DNA from: Thermoplasmata archaeon
GTDB lineage: Archaea; Thermoplasmatota; Thermoplasmata; Halarchaeoplasmatales; Halarchaeoplasmataceae
DNA: 64,000 bases
Reading direction: 5' to 3'
Assembly (NCBI GenBank): GCA_003552585.1
Contig: PUNK01000014.1
Location: forward strand, 17,052-81,051
The notes beneath the pieces are model-generated. The model searched no databases. It saw only the letters and a list, made by a program, of their open reading frames with translations, and was not told the origin of the DNA. Shown one piece after another: positions 38,836 through 47,989 of this stretch. Numbering within the stretch: the first letter of the stretch is position 1; every line of letters starts with the position of its first letter. Both the position numbers and the translations under genes were made by a program.

Positions 38836-38967
38836 GTACAAAATTCCCAACCCCTTTCTTTTTTTATTATTTATACCAGCTTGTTATCGGTGAGGCATTT
38901 TTAACTCTAGACTCGATTTATATAACCGTCATGTTTAAATAGAAGCTCTGGCTAATTTTATCTTGAG

Positions 38968-39924
38968 ATGAACCAGAACCAGCTCATCGAAGAGGTCAGA
39001 GGGATACTCGCCAAAGCAGGATTTTATCTATCTGAAAGACACTATGAACGAGGTATAAGCTTCGACTTGATCGCAAGAAGAGATGACCATCTTTTGATCA
39101 TAGGTATCCTATTGAATGCAGACAGTTCTAGGATCGAGAATGCAAAAGAGATGAAGATCTTAGCAGACGTGTTGGACGGTTCACCCATGTTAATAGCACT
39201 TAGTGGGGGAAGAAGACCTTTACAAAGAGGTGTTGTTTATTCACGCAAAGGGATTCCTCTGATTTCTTTGGACACTCTCAACGACATGTTTATTGAAGGA
39301 GTCCCTCCCTATGTTTTTTCTGCACCAGGGGGATTCTATGTGTCTATCGATTCAGATCTTTTACGAGAAGCGAGGAAGGAAAGACAGATATCCCTTCGTA
39401 AGATGGCAGAGATAGCTGGAGTTTCTAGAAAAGCCATACAAAAATACGAAGAGGGTATGGGAGTCGATCTCGAAGTGGCGATGAGGATGGAAGAGTATCT
39501 AGGTAAGGATCTGATCCTACCACTGGATCCTTTGGATCATGATGAGGAGCTAAAGGGCACCGTTATGAATCCTCTCGAGGAATTTACAGGGGTTCAAAAG
39601 ATAATATTCAAATCTCTAGTTTCTATGGGATATGAAGTGGTACCTACTAGACGATCTCCCTTCGAAGCTATAACCTCCGATGAAAGTACAATCCTCCTTT
39701 CAGGTGTAGGTTCCCATTCGGAGAGGAAACTAAAAAAGAAGGCTAGAGTCGTATCTAATCTTTCCCATATCACTGAAAAAGATTCGGTAATATTCATGAA
39801 AAGTAGGAGGACCCATTACAATATAGAGGGAACTCCTCTCATAGATAGGAGGGAACTGGAGTATCTAACTTCAAGGGACGATATGATCGATTTGCTTCGC
39901 GAGAGGAAATCCGGTGGTGTCTAG
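38968..39924 (+). CDS. Archaeal HTH transcriptional regulator (COG1395-like)
   Basis: LREARKERQISLRKMAEIAGVSRKAIQKYEEGMGVDLEVAMRMEEYLGKDLI HTH_3 plus N-terminal nuclease-like domain. Confidence 0.8.
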   Translation: MNQNQLIEEVRGILAKAGFYLSERHYERGISFDLIARRDDHLLIIGILLNADSSRIENAKEMKILADVLDGSPMLIALSGGRRPLQRGVVYSRKGIPLISLDTLNDMFIEGVPPYVFSAPGGFYVSIDSDLLREARKERQISLRKMAEIAGVSRKAIQKYEEGMGVDLEVAMRMEEYLGKDLILPLDPLDHDEELKGTVMNPLEEFTGVQKIIFKSLVSMGYEVVPTRRSPFEAITSDESTILLSGVGSHSERKLKKKARVVSNLSHITEKDSVIFMKSRRTHYNIEGTPLIDRRELEYLTSRDDMIDLLRERKSGGV

Positions 39925-40567
39925 GTTGTTGAGCCTAAAAACAGACAAAGGAACAGTAGTTCACCTGATGGGTATCGTGAAGGGACTAGTTTCAGAATCT
40001 AGGAGAGTAAAGGAGAGATTGAAAGAAGTAGATTTCGAAAAGGGAGCATTACCCATCTCTCCAGAAGAGGTCGATGCATTATGTAATCTTATCGAAAGTC
40101 AATTTGAAGAAGGTGAATACCAGTTGAGTACACCCGAGATCGCCTATGTGCAGAATCTCAAGAGGTTCGGTGAAGTCAGAATCCCTCCCCCCTCTTACAC
40201 CATATTTCTAGAATATTGTACAGAAGCCGATATCGAAGTTGAAGGCATAGATATGGATGATGAGCATTACACTGCAGCATACTGCGAACATGTAAGCGGC
40301 ATTAACTGGATCATGCAGTCATACATCGAAAAGCGCCTGCTAAAAAAGGAGGTGCAGGCCAAAACGCCTAGGGAATTTGCGATCGAGTGGGACAGGTCCA
40401 TAAATAGATTGTCAGGTTTCCAATCCCTTGAAGAGAATCGCGAACGGGTGATGGCAAAGAACCTACAGAGACTTTCCATCAAATCAGATGTTTTCACGTT
40501 GATAGAGTATGAAAGGTCGAAGGGTGTGCTGAAGATCCTAAAAGATAAAGGTTGGTATACCTATTGA
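39914..40567 (+). CDS. Hypothetical protein, overlapping the upstream regulator
   Basis: 217 aa ORF overlapping the upstream stop; predicted all-helical; no family recognised. Confidence 0.6.
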   Translation: MVSRLLSLKTDKGTVVHLMGIVKGLVSESRRVKERLKEVDFEKGALPISPEEVDALCNLIESQFEEGEYQLSTPEIAYVQNLKRFGEVRIPPPSYTIFLEYCTEADIEVEGIDMDDEHYTAAYCEHVSGINWIMQSYIEKRLLKKEVQAKTPREFAIEWDRSINRLSGFQSLEENRERVMAKNLQRLSIKSDVFTLIEYERSKGVLKILKDKGWYTY

Positions 40568-40585
40568 TTTGTCAAATAGGATCGA

Positions 40586-41782
40586 TTAAACGAATACTAT
40601 GAACAACAAAGTCGCTACTATGAGTGAAATTATAACCGGACCTCCGACCCTCTTAAGGAATTTACCCATATCTCCATCGAAATACTCGAGGGAGATACTT
40701 ATACACGGATGGACGGGTGTGATCACGTAGCCCATGAAAACTGATAGATATATCAAGGAGAATATAAGTATAGGCAAAGTTTCCAGGGTGAAGGATGCCA
40801 TATATATCGGAATGATTATCGAAGCTGGAATTATTATTCTGCCCGTTGCTAGACCAAGTAGAAATCCAAAACCCACAGCAAGGACTACTCTGGGTAATTG
40901 AAGGTTTTCGATCAAAACATCGATACCGGATGACAAGAATATATTGATAAAAAGGTATAGGCAGAAGATCAATATCATAAAATTCCACGGCTTCATCTCA
41001 TTTACTGCAAGTTTGATGATCTTTGGCTTTGAATCATTTATTATATGTATCGCTAATAATAAGCTGATAGAGACGGCTATCAGCAATGAGAGGTTTTCAA
41101 CAGGCAGTGTGAAAAAAGTGAACAATACGAAATGAACGACCGGTGCAGCTATCAGAACAGTAAGGGGAGGTAATAGGGCTTTCACGTTCATTTCTGAAGT
41201 GTACTCCATCTCACCATCGACCTTTCGTAGCAAAAACAAGTATCCAAGAGCTATTGTCATGATGAAAAAGGGGAACTGGAATATGATGATACTGTAGATC
41301 GATAGATTGGCGATATCAGCTGGAATTATAAGGGCATAAGATATAGGATAGATAAAATAAAGAACATGTCGAAACCATACATTGATACTCGTTTTTTCAT
41401 GCCCCTCAAGCTCTTCACCGGCTTTATCGATCAAAGGTGCAGAGAATAGTGCTCCCCCGGGAATAGGTAACAATCCCAACAAAGCAGGTGTAGACCCCAA
41501 AAACAATCTTTTACCTACCCTAAGGTTATTTATGATGTCATCGAGTTTTCCACTTTCCTGTAAGATCCCACCAATTATCGGGATGATCCCGAGTGCGAGT
41601 ATCAAAAGTATTATGTTTGGATCAGTCGAGGTTATATAAATCTGCTCTAATAATTCATAGGGGCTGAGTGTGAAGATACCTAGGATGATCGCACCAGTTA
41701 AAAGAGCTAGTGTAAGATGATGTCTAGCTCCATAAAGGAGTACTCCGATTGCTAGGAAGAAACCTATCCATGCGATTGACAT
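40586..41782 (-). CDS. DUF401-family permease
   Basis: 398 aa polytopic; GGILQESGKLDDIINNLRVGKRLFLGSTPALLGLLPIPGGALFSAPLIDKAGEELE. Confidence 0.7.
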   Translation of the reverse strand: MSIAWIGFFLAIGVLLYGARHHLTLALLTGAIILGIFTLSPYELLEQIYITSTDPNIILLILALGIIPIIGGILQESGKLDDIINNLRVGKRLFLGSTPALLGLLPIPGGALFSAPLIDKAGEELEGHEKTSINVWFRHVLYFIYPISYALIIPADIANLSIYSIIIFQFPFFIMTIALGYLFLLRKVDGEMEYTSEMNVKALLPPLTVLIAAPVVHFVLFTFFTLPVENLSLLIAVSISLLLAIHIINDSKPKIIKLAVNEMKPWNFMILIFCLYLFINIFLSSGIDVLIENLQLPRVVLAVGFGFLLGLATGRIIIPASIIIPIYMASFTLETLPILIFSLIYLSVFMGYVITPVHPCISISLEYFDGDMGKFLKRVGGPVIISLIVATLLFIVFV

Positions 41783-41925
41783 GATGAAAAGGCACTCATA
41801 TTTAACCTATATAAGTTTTCTTTGGAATATCTATGTAATAAGCCTAGAAGTATTGATGATGGGATATACACGAAAAATTAAATAATACCAAAATCAATGT
41901 TCAAAAGTCTTAGGAGGTACAATAT

Positions 41926-42942
41926 ATGCCGAGTAAAAAGGACCAGATCCGACAAAAGATCGAAAATTATCATAAACAGATCAAAAAATTGAAGAGTGAG
42001 CGGAATAAACTTATTCAGGAAAATAAACGTATTAAACAGGAAACAAGGGAGGTACTTTCTGAAAAGAACGATCTACTCCAGGAGAAGGAGGAAGAGCTGG
42101 AGGAACTGAAATCCGAGCTCGAAGAAGGAGGTTTGGACGAAGAAGAAAAAGCCCTTTTGGATGGTTTAGAAGAAGAAAATAAAGAATTGAAGCAGGAGAT
42201 GGATGAACTCAATGAAGAAAATAACCGATTGATGAGCGAGTTAGAAACACTACAGAAACACTCCGGCTCTGCAAGTATAGATTCTCCCGGCACTTTGTCT
42301 TTTTTAGCTGGAACAGATGTGAAAGGTGATCTATGCTGTGGTGAGAACTTTAATTTGGCCAAAGATTCGAACATCAAAGGTGATATTGATGTTAATCTGG
42401 ATGTTAGGATAGATTCTAATTGTAAAATAACAGGCGACTTAATTTCAAAAAAAGGGAACATCAAACTCGGGGATGGGGTCTGTGTGGAAGGTTTGATAAA
42501 GGCACGTTCCGTTAAAATCGGAGATGAAGTGGATGTTGATGATATAGAATGTAACGGTGATCTACATGTTGGAAAGAATTCTAAGATTGGTAATGTATCA
42601 GCACTTGGCAATGTAAGGTTAGACAAAGGCTCGATGGTCGATGGGGGTCTGGAATATGCCGGAACTTTGAACGCTGAACCCCGTGTGACCATAACCGGTT
42701 CAGTCGTCCCTCGTGCAAAGGATGAAATATTGAACGAGGTAAAAGAGCATGAAGAACCGAACCAGGAACAAGAAGACGTTTTTGAAGAGGAAGAAACTTC
42801 ATATGATAAAGAAGAGGATATCTTCACAGACTCAGAGGAAGAGGATATTTTTGAAGAGGAAGATGAAAGATGTCCTATATGTGATTCTGAGATCGAACCC
42901 GGTAGTGATACTTGCAGCAGCTGTGGTGCAAAAATTTTATAA
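41926..42942 (+). CDS. Coiled coil + bactofilin-like beta-helix + acidic linker + zinc ribbon protein
   Basis: Heptad-rich N-term; TDVKGDLCCGENFNLAKDSNIKGDIDVNLDVRIDSNCKITGDLISKKGNIKLGDGVCVEGLIKA; EDVFEEEE/EEDIFEEE linker; CPICDSEIEPGSDTCSSCG. Confidence 0.75.
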   Translation: MPSKKDQIRQKIENYHKQIKKLKSERNKLIQENKRIKQETREVLSEKNDLLQEKEEELEELKSELEEGGLDEEEKALLDGLEEENKELKQEMDELNEENNRLMSELETLQKHSGSASIDSPGTLSFLAGTDVKGDLCCGENFNLAKDSNIKGDIDVNLDVRIDSNCKITGDLISKKGNIKLGDGVCVEGLIKARSVKIGDEVDVDDIECNGDLHVGKNSKIGNVSALGNVRLDKGSMVDGGLEYAGTLNAEPRVTITGSVVPRAKDEILNEVKEHEEPNQEQEDVFEEEETSYDKEEDIFTDSEEEDIFEEEDERCPICDSEIEPGSDTCSSCGAKIL

Positions 42943-42965
42943 ATGAGCTGATGAAGATACGGTAG

Positions 42966-44165
42966 ATGTCTTTCAAAAGGTCTAGAAGCAAGATAATAAA
43001 GTATCCAGCGAAACTTTCATTTGATTACGTTCCCAATGAACTTCCTCATAGGGACGAACAGCATCAGCAATTGTTTACTCTATTCAGCCGTGTTATACCT
43101 TCGGGGATCTCTCAGAACGCATTCCTTTACGGTCCGGTAGGTACTGGAAAAACAGCAACTGCAAAACGCTTTTCTATCGATTTTAGTAGATGGGCACAGG
43201 AAGAGGAAGGGAAGGTCGTAAACCATGTGATCGTGAACTGCAGAAGGAGGTCCAATAATTCGCAGACTATGTACAAGATCTTAAAACACTTTGACAGTAA
43301 CTTTCCAGATAGAGGTTTCTCCGTCGGAGAGATGGTCGAAATTCTACAAAAGCATATAGAGAAAAAAAAGGTACATCTACTCGTAGTTCTTGATGAAGTA
43401 GATACTCTAATACAAAGGGATGGTTCGGACATAATATATCTATTGTCTCGTATGAAGGATGAGCAGGAATACCAAAGTCCACACTCGGATGGACAGATTT
43501 CGTTGATACTGATATCTCAGAAGAATGCGCTGGAGTTGTTGGATAAAAGTTCGCTTAGCACGTTTAAAAGGAGCAACAGGATAAGGTTCCCTCGTTATAC
43601 ACCTGATCAAATGTATGACATCCTCAAGATAAGATCTGAACTCGCTTTGTTCGATGACACTATAGATGATGATGAAATCAGGCAGCTGTCATTCATGACC
43701 GGACATGGTGAAGAAGGAGAGGGGGATGGTGATGCACGGTTTGGTATAGAGCTTTTAGAGAGGTCGGCCTTGATCGCGGAAGGAAAGGGGAAGAGGAAAA
43801 TAGAACCCGAAGATGTCAGGGCTGCACAGGGAGAAGTTAAACCATTTTCAGCATCTTTATCACTTCTTAGAGAACTAAAATCGCAGGAGAAAATAATACT
43901 ATTGGCAGCTTCGAAGGAACTCAAGTCACGAGCTTTTACTACTACGGGTGATCTTAAAGATGTTTATGAGATTGTTTGTGAAGAACAGGGGGAGAAACCT
44001 TTACAGCATACACAATTCTGGAAATATATCAAAAATCTCTCAGCCAAAGGTCTTTTAAGTACCCAGACCAGTTCTACAGGGAAAGGTCGGACAACTCAGA
44101 TATCGATCACTGATGTGCCTGTCGAGGAGCTTGAAATCGAATTACGTAAGATACTGGAGAGATAG
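42966..44165 (+). CDS. cdc6: Orc1/Cdc6 replication initiator
   Basis: FLYGPVGTGKTATAKRF, LLVVLDEVDTL, sensor regions and C-terminal winged helix. Confidence 0.92.
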   Translation: MSFKRSRSKIIKYPAKLSFDYVPNELPHRDEQHQQLFTLFSRVIPSGISQNAFLYGPVGTGKTATAKRFSIDFSRWAQEEEGKVVNHVIVNCRRRSNNSQTMYKILKHFDSNFPDRGFSVGEMVEILQKHIEKKKVHLLVVLDEVDTLIQRDGSDIIYLLSRMKDEQEYQSPHSDGQISLILISQKNALELLDKSSLSTFKRSNRIRFPRYTPDQMYDILKIRSELALFDDTIDDDEIRQLSFMTGHGEEGEGDGDARFGIELLERSALIAEGKGKRKIEPEDVRAAQGEVKPFSASLSLLRELKSQEKIILLAASKELKSRAFTTTGDLKDVYEIVCEEQGEKPLQHTQFWKYIKNLSAKGLLSTQTSSTGKGRTTQISITDVPVEELEIELRKILER

Positions 44166-44166
44166 C

Positions 44167-44859
44167 TTGCTTTCAGGGGTAAAAGACAAACTTCTTTTCA
44201 CCGCAGCGCTCGTTTCTCTCCTGGGAACAGCAGTGCTATTCGTGTACGCATCGAGTAGAAGTGAGTTGACCATTGATATCGAAGAGATCGGTTCCGAGCA
44301 TGTAGGTAGAAAAGTAACTACAAAAGGTTACATCGCAAGTATGGGCTCATACGGTGAAACGTTTTACATGGATTTAAGGGCCACACATAGCGAATACGAA
44401 ATACATTTGAGGTGTGAACAAGGGATGTTGGATTCTTTTGAAGATGGTCATGAGTTGATACCAGGTGCACTGGTAGAGGTCAGTGGCATAGTGGAGGAAA
44501 GCGGAAATCGACAAACTTTAAGACTCCTTCACTCGGAGGAGATAGAGGTTCTCGAACCAGCATTGACCAGCTTTACACCTTTTGATTCGATCCTCGAAAA
44601 TCCTGAATGGTATGAAGGTATGGAGTTGAAAGTGAGAGGAGAAGTGAAGGAGATAAGACCGATATATCAAGGCACCCTGATCGTATTGGGACCATTGGAC
44701 GAAGGATATCACCGCTTGACCATTGAGATAAGTGGGTGGTATAACGAGGAAATGAAAGTCGTTCGGGATGATGTGGTGGTTGTAGAAGGGCCTTTTGTGT
44801 ATAGATCATCTAAGGGTACTTGGATGATCCGTTCCGATAGAGTACCAGCACCATATTAG
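44167..44859 (+). CDS. Membrane-anchored OB-fold (tRNA-anticodon-type) protein
   Basis: N-terminal TM LLFTAALVSLLGTAVLFVYA; two OB-like units (GRKVTTKGYIASMG..; GMELKVRGEVKEIRP..). TTG start 44167. Confidence 0.65.
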   Translation: MLSGVKDKLLFTAALVSLLGTAVLFVYASSRSELTIDIEEIGSEHVGRKVTTKGYIASMGSYGETFYMDLRATHSEYEIHLRCEQGMLDSFEDGHELIPGALVEVSGIVEESGNRQTLRLLHSEEIEVLEPALTSFTPFDSILENPEWYEGMELKVRGEVKEIRPIYQGTLIVLGPLDEGYHRLTIEISGWYNEEMKVVRDDVVVVEGPFVYRSSKGTWMIRSDRVPAPY

Positions 44860-45666
44860 CTACAGCTCGTCTAGTCTTTTTTTGATCAATTTTTTTAACT
44901 CTTTCTCCTCCTTCCTGAAGAAATCTATCCTTTCATCGTTCAGAAAAAGCCATTCCCATCCCCAGGGTGAAACTGAGTAATCGATCACATCCTGACGGGT
45001 ATCGATCGTCAGAAGTCGATGCTGAATTCTTGGGTCATCGAGTTCCTGTAAAACCTCTTTTACCTTATGAGCATTGTGTATGCTGTACGGACATCTATTG
45101 CTGTATGCTTGTTCAACTGCCATTCTTCCTTGCTCAGATAGATCCAAAGGGCTGTATCTTGATTGTATAAATTTAGGTGGTTCGCCCTCTTCAAAGGGAT
45201 GCCATACCAGATGTATGTAATCTTGATTATCGATGTCTTTGAATCCCAACATTTCCATCATATTAAGTGGAAAATGGATCGGATGATCCCATGCTATCGT
45301 AGCCAGCCCGGTGAAATCTTCTGATATGACTTCAAGCGTCTTTTTCACCAGTAATTTCTCAAAATCAAGATGTTTTTTGTTCTCCCCAAAAGGTGATAAC
45401 CAGTGAAAACACATCAAAACCGCAGCTCCTGGAGCGATGATAGGAAGAGGAGCTTTTTCTGCCGGCATATATTCTAGAAAACCAGTTGCCTGGTTGTTTT
45501 GATATGATATGAACCCCTTCATCCCCTGTTCTATCCTCTCAATTCTCCAGCGTAGGGTTTCCTCCAAAGGACCTTTCATATAATCTGAAACTTCCAGACC
45601 ACCGGGGCAGCATATTATATCTTTCACATTTTTCCTATCTAAAGGACGGATATCTAGATCGGTCAT
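44860..45666 (-). CDS. GNAT-like acetyltransferase-domain protein (tentative)
   Basis: MTDLDIRPLDRKNVKDIICCPGG...MKGFISYQNNQATGFLEYMPAEKA...ISEDFTGLATIAWDHPIHFPLNMMEMLGFKDID. Confidence 0.55.
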   Translation of the reverse strand: MTDLDIRPLDRKNVKDIICCPGGLEVSDYMKGPLEETLRWRIERIEQGMKGFISYQNNQATGFLEYMPAEKAPLPIIAPGAAVLMCFHWLSPFGENKKHLDFEKLLVKKTLEVISEDFTGLATIAWDHPIHFPLNMMEMLGFKDIDNQDYIHLVWHPFEEGEPPKFIQSRYSPLDLSEQGRMAVEQAYSNRCPYSIHNAHKVKEVLQELDDPRIQHRLLTIDTRQDVIDYSVSPWGWEWLFLNDERIDFFRKEEKELKKLIKKRLDEL

Positions 45667-45712
45667 GTATTAAAAAGAGTGAAAATTGGATAAATAAGTA
45701 TCGTTCTGAAAA

Positions 45713-45721
45713 GTTTTATAT
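45713..45721 (+). promoter_or_regulatory. TATA box for RNase P RNA gene
   Basis: TTTTATATA about 27 nt upstream of the inferred RNA 5' end at 45745. Confidence 0.5.
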
Positions 45722-45744
45722 AGGTATTAGTACAAGTTACAATC

Positions 45745-46078
45745 GGGGCAAGGAGGCCGAGGACGGCTTACGGGTCTTTATCCTGAGGAAAGTCCTCTCC
45801 TCGCAAGAAAGGTGGACAGTCACAAGGCTGTGGGGCGAGAGCTCCGGCAAGGGCGCAGAAACGACACGTCCTTCGGTGAGTCGTGAGGTGTGCGAAGCCC
45901 GCCGCAAGGCGTGGTGAGTTAACCCACCGAGCTTTGACCTGGAGGGACCGTTGAAACGGCGACACCCCACCGAGGCAAGTCCAAACATGTCGGGATGACT
46001 GTTCTTGGGACCGACGGGTAGGACGCATAGATGAATGCCGTGGAGAACAGAAAGAGGCTTACTCCGGCCACCTACCCC
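45745..46078 (+). ncRNA. rnpB: RNase P RNA (archaeal)
   Basis: CR-I GAGGAAAGTCC, GGGCGCAGAAACGACACG, CR-V ACAGAAAGAGGCTTAC, and P1 pairing of GGGGCAAGGAGGCCG with CGGCCACCTACCCC. Confidence 0.93.
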
Positions 46079-46180
46079 AATTTATTATCAAATGTATATT
46101 TGAATCGATAATGAATTTAGGAAGGGATTAGGAAGGAAAGCTTTAAAGCATCCCTCTCTATTTGAGGTACGAGTGAGATC

Positions 46181-46321
46181 ATGTCTGAAGCATATTGTGT
46201 AAAATGTAGGAAAAAAGTCGAAATAAAGGATCCAAAGAAAGTAACCCTTAAAAATGGCCGTCCAGCCACTAAAGGACAATGTCCTGATTGTGACACAAAG
46301 GTTTTCAGGATAGGACAGTAA
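46181..46321 (+). CDS. 46-aa zinc-ribbon protein (DUF5679-like), missing from the ORF track
   Basis: MSEAYCVKCRKKVEIKDPKKVTLKNGRPATKGQCPDCDTKVFRIGQ*. Confidence 0.85.
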   Translation: MSEAYCVKCRKKVEIKDPKKVTLKNGRPATKGQCPDCDTKVFRIGQ

Positions 46322-46355
46322 AGGCTTTAACCCCTTTCCTTATTTTTCTTTATCG

Positions 46356-47342
46356 ATGATAGTACTTGGTATAGAGGGTACTGCACACACACTCGGCATA
46401 GGCCTTGTTGACGATTCGGGTAATGTACTGGCTAATGTCTTGAAGAACTATCAACCCTCCGAAGGGATACACCCTAGAGAAGCTGCGAATCATCACGCTA
46501 AACATCTAGTGCCAGCTATAGAAGAAGCCTTTGAAGAAGGAGATGTGAGGAAAGAGGATATTGGGTTGATAGCTTTCTCTAGAGGACCGGGACTCGGTCC
46601 CTGTTTAAGAACCGTTGCAACTGCTGCCCGTGCACTTTCATTGTCGTTAGGTGTTCCGCTAACGGGTGTGAATCATTGTGTAGCTCATCTCGAAATAGGT
46701 CGACTTACCACCGAAGCCGACGATCCCGTACTCCTGTATACTTCAGGAGGGAACACGCAGGTTATCGCATTCAGCAGAGGTCGATATCGAGTTTTCGGTG
46801 AAACCTTGGATATCGGTATAGGAAATATGCTCGACAAGTTTGGAAGAGGTAAAGGTATGCCGTTTCCAGCTGGTCCGATTATAGAGGAAATTGCAGCGGA
46901 TGGATCTTCATTATTAGAACTTCCATACAGTGTCAAAGGGATGGATGTTTCATTCTCTGGCGTTTTAACAGCAGCTTCCAAGATGGATGCACCACTCGAG
47001 GACATATGCTATTCTCTGCAGGAAACAACTTTTGCAATGCTGACCGAGGTCACTGAAAGAGCGCTTGCCCATACTAAGAAAGATGAGGTGTTATTAGGTG
47101 GTGGTGTTGCATGTAATCAGAGATTGAGAGAGATGGTAGATATAATGACTCGTGAGCGAGGAGCAGCCTCCTACGCTCCATTAAAATCCCTCTGTGTGGA
47201 CAACGGAGCTATGATAGCATGGAACGGACTTCTTATGTATGATGCTGGGCTTGATATTTCTGTTGAAAACAGTGGCATACTTCAGGGCTACAGAACTGAT
47301 GAAGTTGATGTGCTTTGGAGACAGCAGAAAGATTTATTTTGA
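46356..47342 (+). CDS. kae1: Kae1 / TsaD-family tRNA t6A synthase (KEOPS), no Bud32 fusion
   Basis: VLGIEGTAHTLGIGLVDDSGNVLAN; FSRGPGLGPCLRT; VNHCVAHLEIGR; VLLGGGVACNQRLREM. Confidence 0.95.
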   Translation: MIVLGIEGTAHTLGIGLVDDSGNVLANVLKNYQPSEGIHPREAANHHAKHLVPAIEEAFEEGDVRKEDIGLIAFSRGPGLGPCLRTVATAARALSLSLGVPLTGVNHCVAHLEIGRLTTEADDPVLLYTSGGNTQVIAFSRGRYRVFGETLDIGIGNMLDKFGRGKGMPFPAGPIIEEIAADGSSLLELPYSVKGMDVSFSGVLTAASKMDAPLEDICYSLQETTFAMLTEVTERALAHTKKDEVLLGGGVACNQRLREMVDIMTRERGAASYAPLKSLCVDNGAMIAWNGLLMYDAGLDISVENSGILQGYRTDEVDVLWRQQKDLF

Positions 47343-47368
47343 TTATTGTTGTAAGGGGAGTTGATATT

Positions 47369-47932
47369 ATGGATATACCCAGGGCCGGCATATGCGGGGA
47401 ATGTGGTTCCGAAAAACTTACCTTTTTTGAAGATGGCTCTGGTCGTTGTGAAAGTTGTGATAGACTTTTCAGTTGGAAGGAAGAGGATGACGAAGATATT
47501 GAGAAGCTCGATGATGAAGAGGAATTTTTGAAGAATGATTTACCTTCTCTAAGATCTCGAACTAACGGTTTTGATCCCTCAAGGCCTCCCCGAGCTGCTC
47601 TACAAAGGGAAAAAGAGACAGGTTTTCTCAAGATAATCAACAGTGGCTTCATACTCCTTATATTGGGGTTCATTGTTTTTTACGGAGTTTTGGCGGTCAA
47701 CTCCCCTCTAGATATCTCTCGGGATGATGCTGAAACGGTATTAATATTCTCACAGATGATAAAGTATGTTGGCGTTGTTCTTGTCGGTATGGGCCTCGTG
47801 ATCGGTGCTGTTAAAGGCGAGCATTTGGATGATAATATCCGGGGCTACATGGTAGTATCCATGGCCGTCTTACTGGGCATTACCTTGGGCCTGAGTATTA
47901 TCTTTAGAAATTTTCTGGGACCAATTCTCTAG
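47369..47932 (+). CDS. Zinc-ribbon plus multi-TM membrane protein
   Basis: ICGECGSEKLTFFEDGSGRCESC; three hydrophobic segments; ATG 47369. Confidence 0.7.
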   Translation: MDIPRAGICGECGSEKLTFFEDGSGRCESCDRLFSWKEEDDEDIEKLDDEEEFLKNDLPSLRSRTNGFDPSRPPRAALQREKETGFLKIINSGFILLILGFIVFYGVLAVNSPLDISRDDAETVLIFSQMIKYVGVVLVGMGLVIGAVKGEHLDDNIRGYMVVSMAVLLGITLGLSIIFRNFLGPIL

Positions 47933-47989
47933 CTTTTCTCCCATATTTATTTATAAGCCTTCTAATCTCCTATCGGGAGTGAACTTGCA

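Noticed and set aside
38651-38893. KKRKISLR repeat ORF
   Set aside because: Out-of-frame reading of the DLFEEEEE repeat.
42015-42827. 270-aa minus-strand Ser-rich ORF
   Set aside because: Antisense shadow of the Glu/Lys-rich coiled-coil gene; composition is an artefact.
41783-42965. Replication origin near cdc6
   Set aside because: Short flanking gaps show no repeated origin-recognition-box-like motif or AT-rich unwinding element that I can support.
45737-46028. Two minus-strand ORFs
   Set aside because: They lie antisense within the RNase P RNA gene.
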